Translations under genes and position numbers: made by a program | Assembly: GCF_011397635.1 (NCBI RefSeq) | Contig: NC_064754.1 | Location: 29,306,543 to 29,370,542, forward strand | Source of the DNA: Epinephelus fuscoguttatus | Lineage: Eukaryota; Chordata; Actinopteri; Perciformes; Serranidae | DNA: 64,000 nt | Direction of reading: 5' to 3' | Notes under the pieces: model-generated | Seen by the model: the letters and a program-made list of their open reading frames with translations, nothing else | Databases searched by the model: none | What the model was told of the DNA's origin: nothing | Shown here: positions 62,601-64,000 of the stretch, in pieces | Position numbering within the stretch: position 1 is the first letter of the stretch | Layout of the letters: each line of letters begins with the position of its first letter

Positions 62601-64000
62601 TGGTGTAAACCCAATCACCAGCGAAAGTAAAAGTAAAAGCCAACTCCAGATTGACTGCTTGGTGTTTCGCTTCGCTACATTTGCATTATTTTACCTTTTA
62701 TATAAAGCCCTGAGCTCACATGAGCGCTGTTAGGGTACACACCCATAAACGTCCCGAGCAAAGAAAATAAGAAAAGCCAGGCAGAGGGCAGAGTCTCTGC
62801 AAAATAATACACCGCCACACACTTCCAGTGGGTCATAAGTGATGACTGAGAGGCATTACTTCTGTATGAGTCTATACTTTTTTTTGGAAAATCCTGCATG
62901 GTATGTCTTTTGCAAGCATCTGCATTAGCCTACCTGATATGAGGTAACAGGCTTGTGGTAACTCTTCAGCGCGTTGACAGCTTTGGAGTAGCCCAGCGCC
63001 CTCCACTTGTCCCCCTGGTGTGTGTAGGCCTTGGCCAGCACTTCCAGTTTGTCTGTGATGTGTTTGTTGAAGTTGTTACTTTTGGACTGAGAGGACTGGG
63101 CACAGACCCACCTCCCTGAGACCACCTTCTGAGCAGCGGCGTCTGAACCGGGGTCGAGGCTGGGGCCTGGAGTCTGCTCTTTGGGGTGCTGGCCAGTGAT
63201 GAGAGCTTCCAGGTCATTCTGAGAGACCCCATCTTCATCTCCTTGCACTTCCTCTTTGGTGTCTTGGAATGTCTGAGAGTGAAATGGAATGTTAAACTAT
63301 AATACAAATCCAACGCACACAGACTTGTTGTTTTCATGTGTTCAAGGTCTAGCTTCTGTTTCCCTATTGTGCCAAATGATTAGTGACTGAAAGTCTGCAG
63401 AACCTGTAAAACCTGTAAACATGACCTGGAAACCTACCGTGTCTATGGTCTCGTCTTGCTTGGTTTGATCAGGCAGAGGCTCTACAATAGTTTCTACAAC
63501 AGGCTTGACACTCAGCAACTCCTCTTTAATGTTTTCATGCTGTGTTTCAGATTCCCTAAACGGGGAAAAAATGAAAAAACTTTGTAAGAGGACTGACTGA
63601 ATCTTCTTACAAATATCTGCTGCCTCAATGTCCACACAGTTTTGTAAATACTTTAATTTTAAGGGGTAAATGTGACCTACAAGTGAAAAGTAGATAAATG
63701 TTCACTATGGCTTACTTCTCTGTAGTGAACTAACGAGCACAAGTCTGTGTATGTGATAAATTGGAAACATCATCAGATACACATAAGCATTCTGAAACAG
63801 TACTATTGGGTCACTTACCTCTTGGGTAAAAGAAGACTGTAGCTGTCAACATCCAGCAGTTGTTTCTCACTGATGCACAAACTCAACCACATGCATTTCA
63901 CCAGATGGACTCCAGAGGGCATACAATCCACTTTCAGTAAACGCAGAGCCCTGTCGCTGTCCATGTTGTCATCCACAACAACATGAGTGACAGTGGGACA
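59630..64000 (-). CDS. poll: DNA polymerase lambda, 3' seven exons (5' end outside window)
   Basis: Family X polymerase acting in the nucleus in base-excision repair gap filling and non-homologous end joining. Exons, 5' to 3': 64000-63819 (continues past the edge), 63555-63438, 63272-62934, 62433-62260, 61050-60922, 60263-60095, 59991-59630 (stop TGA). All junctions are GT-AG and in frame, giving 490 visible residues (human 575, so roughly 80 are missing). Visible parts: the C-terminal half of the BRCT domain ([17 protein letters not shown]), a poorly conserved Ser/Pro-type linker (exons 2-3), the 8-kDa domain with the helix-hairpin-helix [14 protein letters not shown], whose DKI lysine corresponds to the dRP-lyase lysine, a second hairpin ([17 protein letters not shown]), then the palm with CGSYRRGK, catalytic CGDVDVL and RRLDIIVVP, and the C-terminal YREPHERDW. 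It appears intact. It shares strand with wbp1l, 1.6 kb downstream. Confidence 0.95.
60264..60921. other. poll: poll intron
   Basis: Non-coding between the exon ending EKV and the catalytic GDVDV exon. Nothing recognised. Confidence 0.75.
61051..62259. other. poll: poll intron containing a fold-back MITE
   Basis: The largest poll intron in the window. About half is the MITE at 61241-61855. Confidence 0.8.
61241..61855. mobile_element. Long fold-back MITE, copy 2
   Basis: Shares AACTAGATGGCACTGAGCCT, GCGCCAAAAAAGTACATTTG, AACAGCAATGTCTCTTTCC and GTAGGAACTATTTTCTTCC with the copy at 26476-27220. The right end is GTACTGTCCCTTTAA. The outer left tip is deleted, so the termini are not symmetric. 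Confidence 0.7.
62580..62908. mobile_element. Short MITE in a poll intron
   Basis: The left end AGGCATACTGTGCAGGATT and the inverse of the right end, AGACATACCATGCAGGATT, are matched. TTAA precedes the left end (62576-62579), and the right flank TTTG could be a decayed copy. At 329 bp it is non-coding and piggyBac-like by target site. Confidence 0.65.

Noticed and set aside
62966-63337. Minus-strand frame of 123 codons overlapping a poll exon
   Set aside because: It is an alternative frame of the poll linker exon. The correct frame joins both neighbouring exons.

Overview
The window looks like nuclear DNA of a ray-finned, probably percomorph, fish. The genes have short exons with GT-AG introns, the non-coding DNA is AT-rich, CA microsatellites are frequent, and the repeats are ones I recognise as typical of teleosts (tRNA-derived SINEs, an L2/Maui-type LINE, hAT, piggyBac-like and Harbinger-like elements). 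The species cannot be named from the sequence alone.

Four protein-coding genes were found, all on the minus strand. From high to low coordinates they are: poll (DNA polymerase lambda, lacking its 5' end, 64000-59630), wbp1l (WW-domain-binding protein 1-like, 57988-41390, complete), as3mt (arsenite methyltransferase, 37292-32405, complete, 11 exons) and cnnm2 (CNNM-family magnesium transport mediator, first coding exon only, 30726-29241). The exon models were built by hand from splice sites. Reading frames close across every junction: 490 codons plus stop for the visible part of poll, 395 aa for wbp1l and 378 aa for as3mt. wbp1l, as3mt and cnnm2 are also neighbours in the same orientation in mammals (human 10q24.32). 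The mammalian CYP17A1 and BORCS7 genes that lie between WBP1L and AS3MT are not seen here, and poll sits directly upstream of wbp1l.

Region by region: 1-29240 appears to be the start of a very long first intron of cnnm2. No further cnnm2 exon was recognised in it, and it is rich in transposon debris: a hAT-like end, a piggyBac-like MITE nested in a larger element, an L2 LINE fragment, SINEs, a three-level nested stack at 12.4-14.4 kb and fold-back elements. 30727-31030 is the GC-rich cnnm2 promoter region. 32405-37292 is as3mt. 37293-41389 holds one DNA-transposon-like repeat and the probable long 3' UTR of wbp1l. 41390-57988 is wbp1l, with a Harbinger-like element in its third intron, LINE tails in its second and a young SINE beside a MITE in its first. 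About 57900-58330 is the wbp1l CpG-rich promoter. 58331-59629 carries a SINE and the poll 3' flank. 59630-64000 is poll, with two MITEs in its introns.

The four genes do not form a functional pathway: DNA repair, ubiquitin-ligase adaptor function, arsenic detoxification and magnesium homeostasis are unrelated, and the cluster is a matter of synteny. I found no CRISPR array, RNA gene, virus or candidate for a new molecular system. The most informative unusual features are the nested transposons, whose target-site duplications can be read directly.
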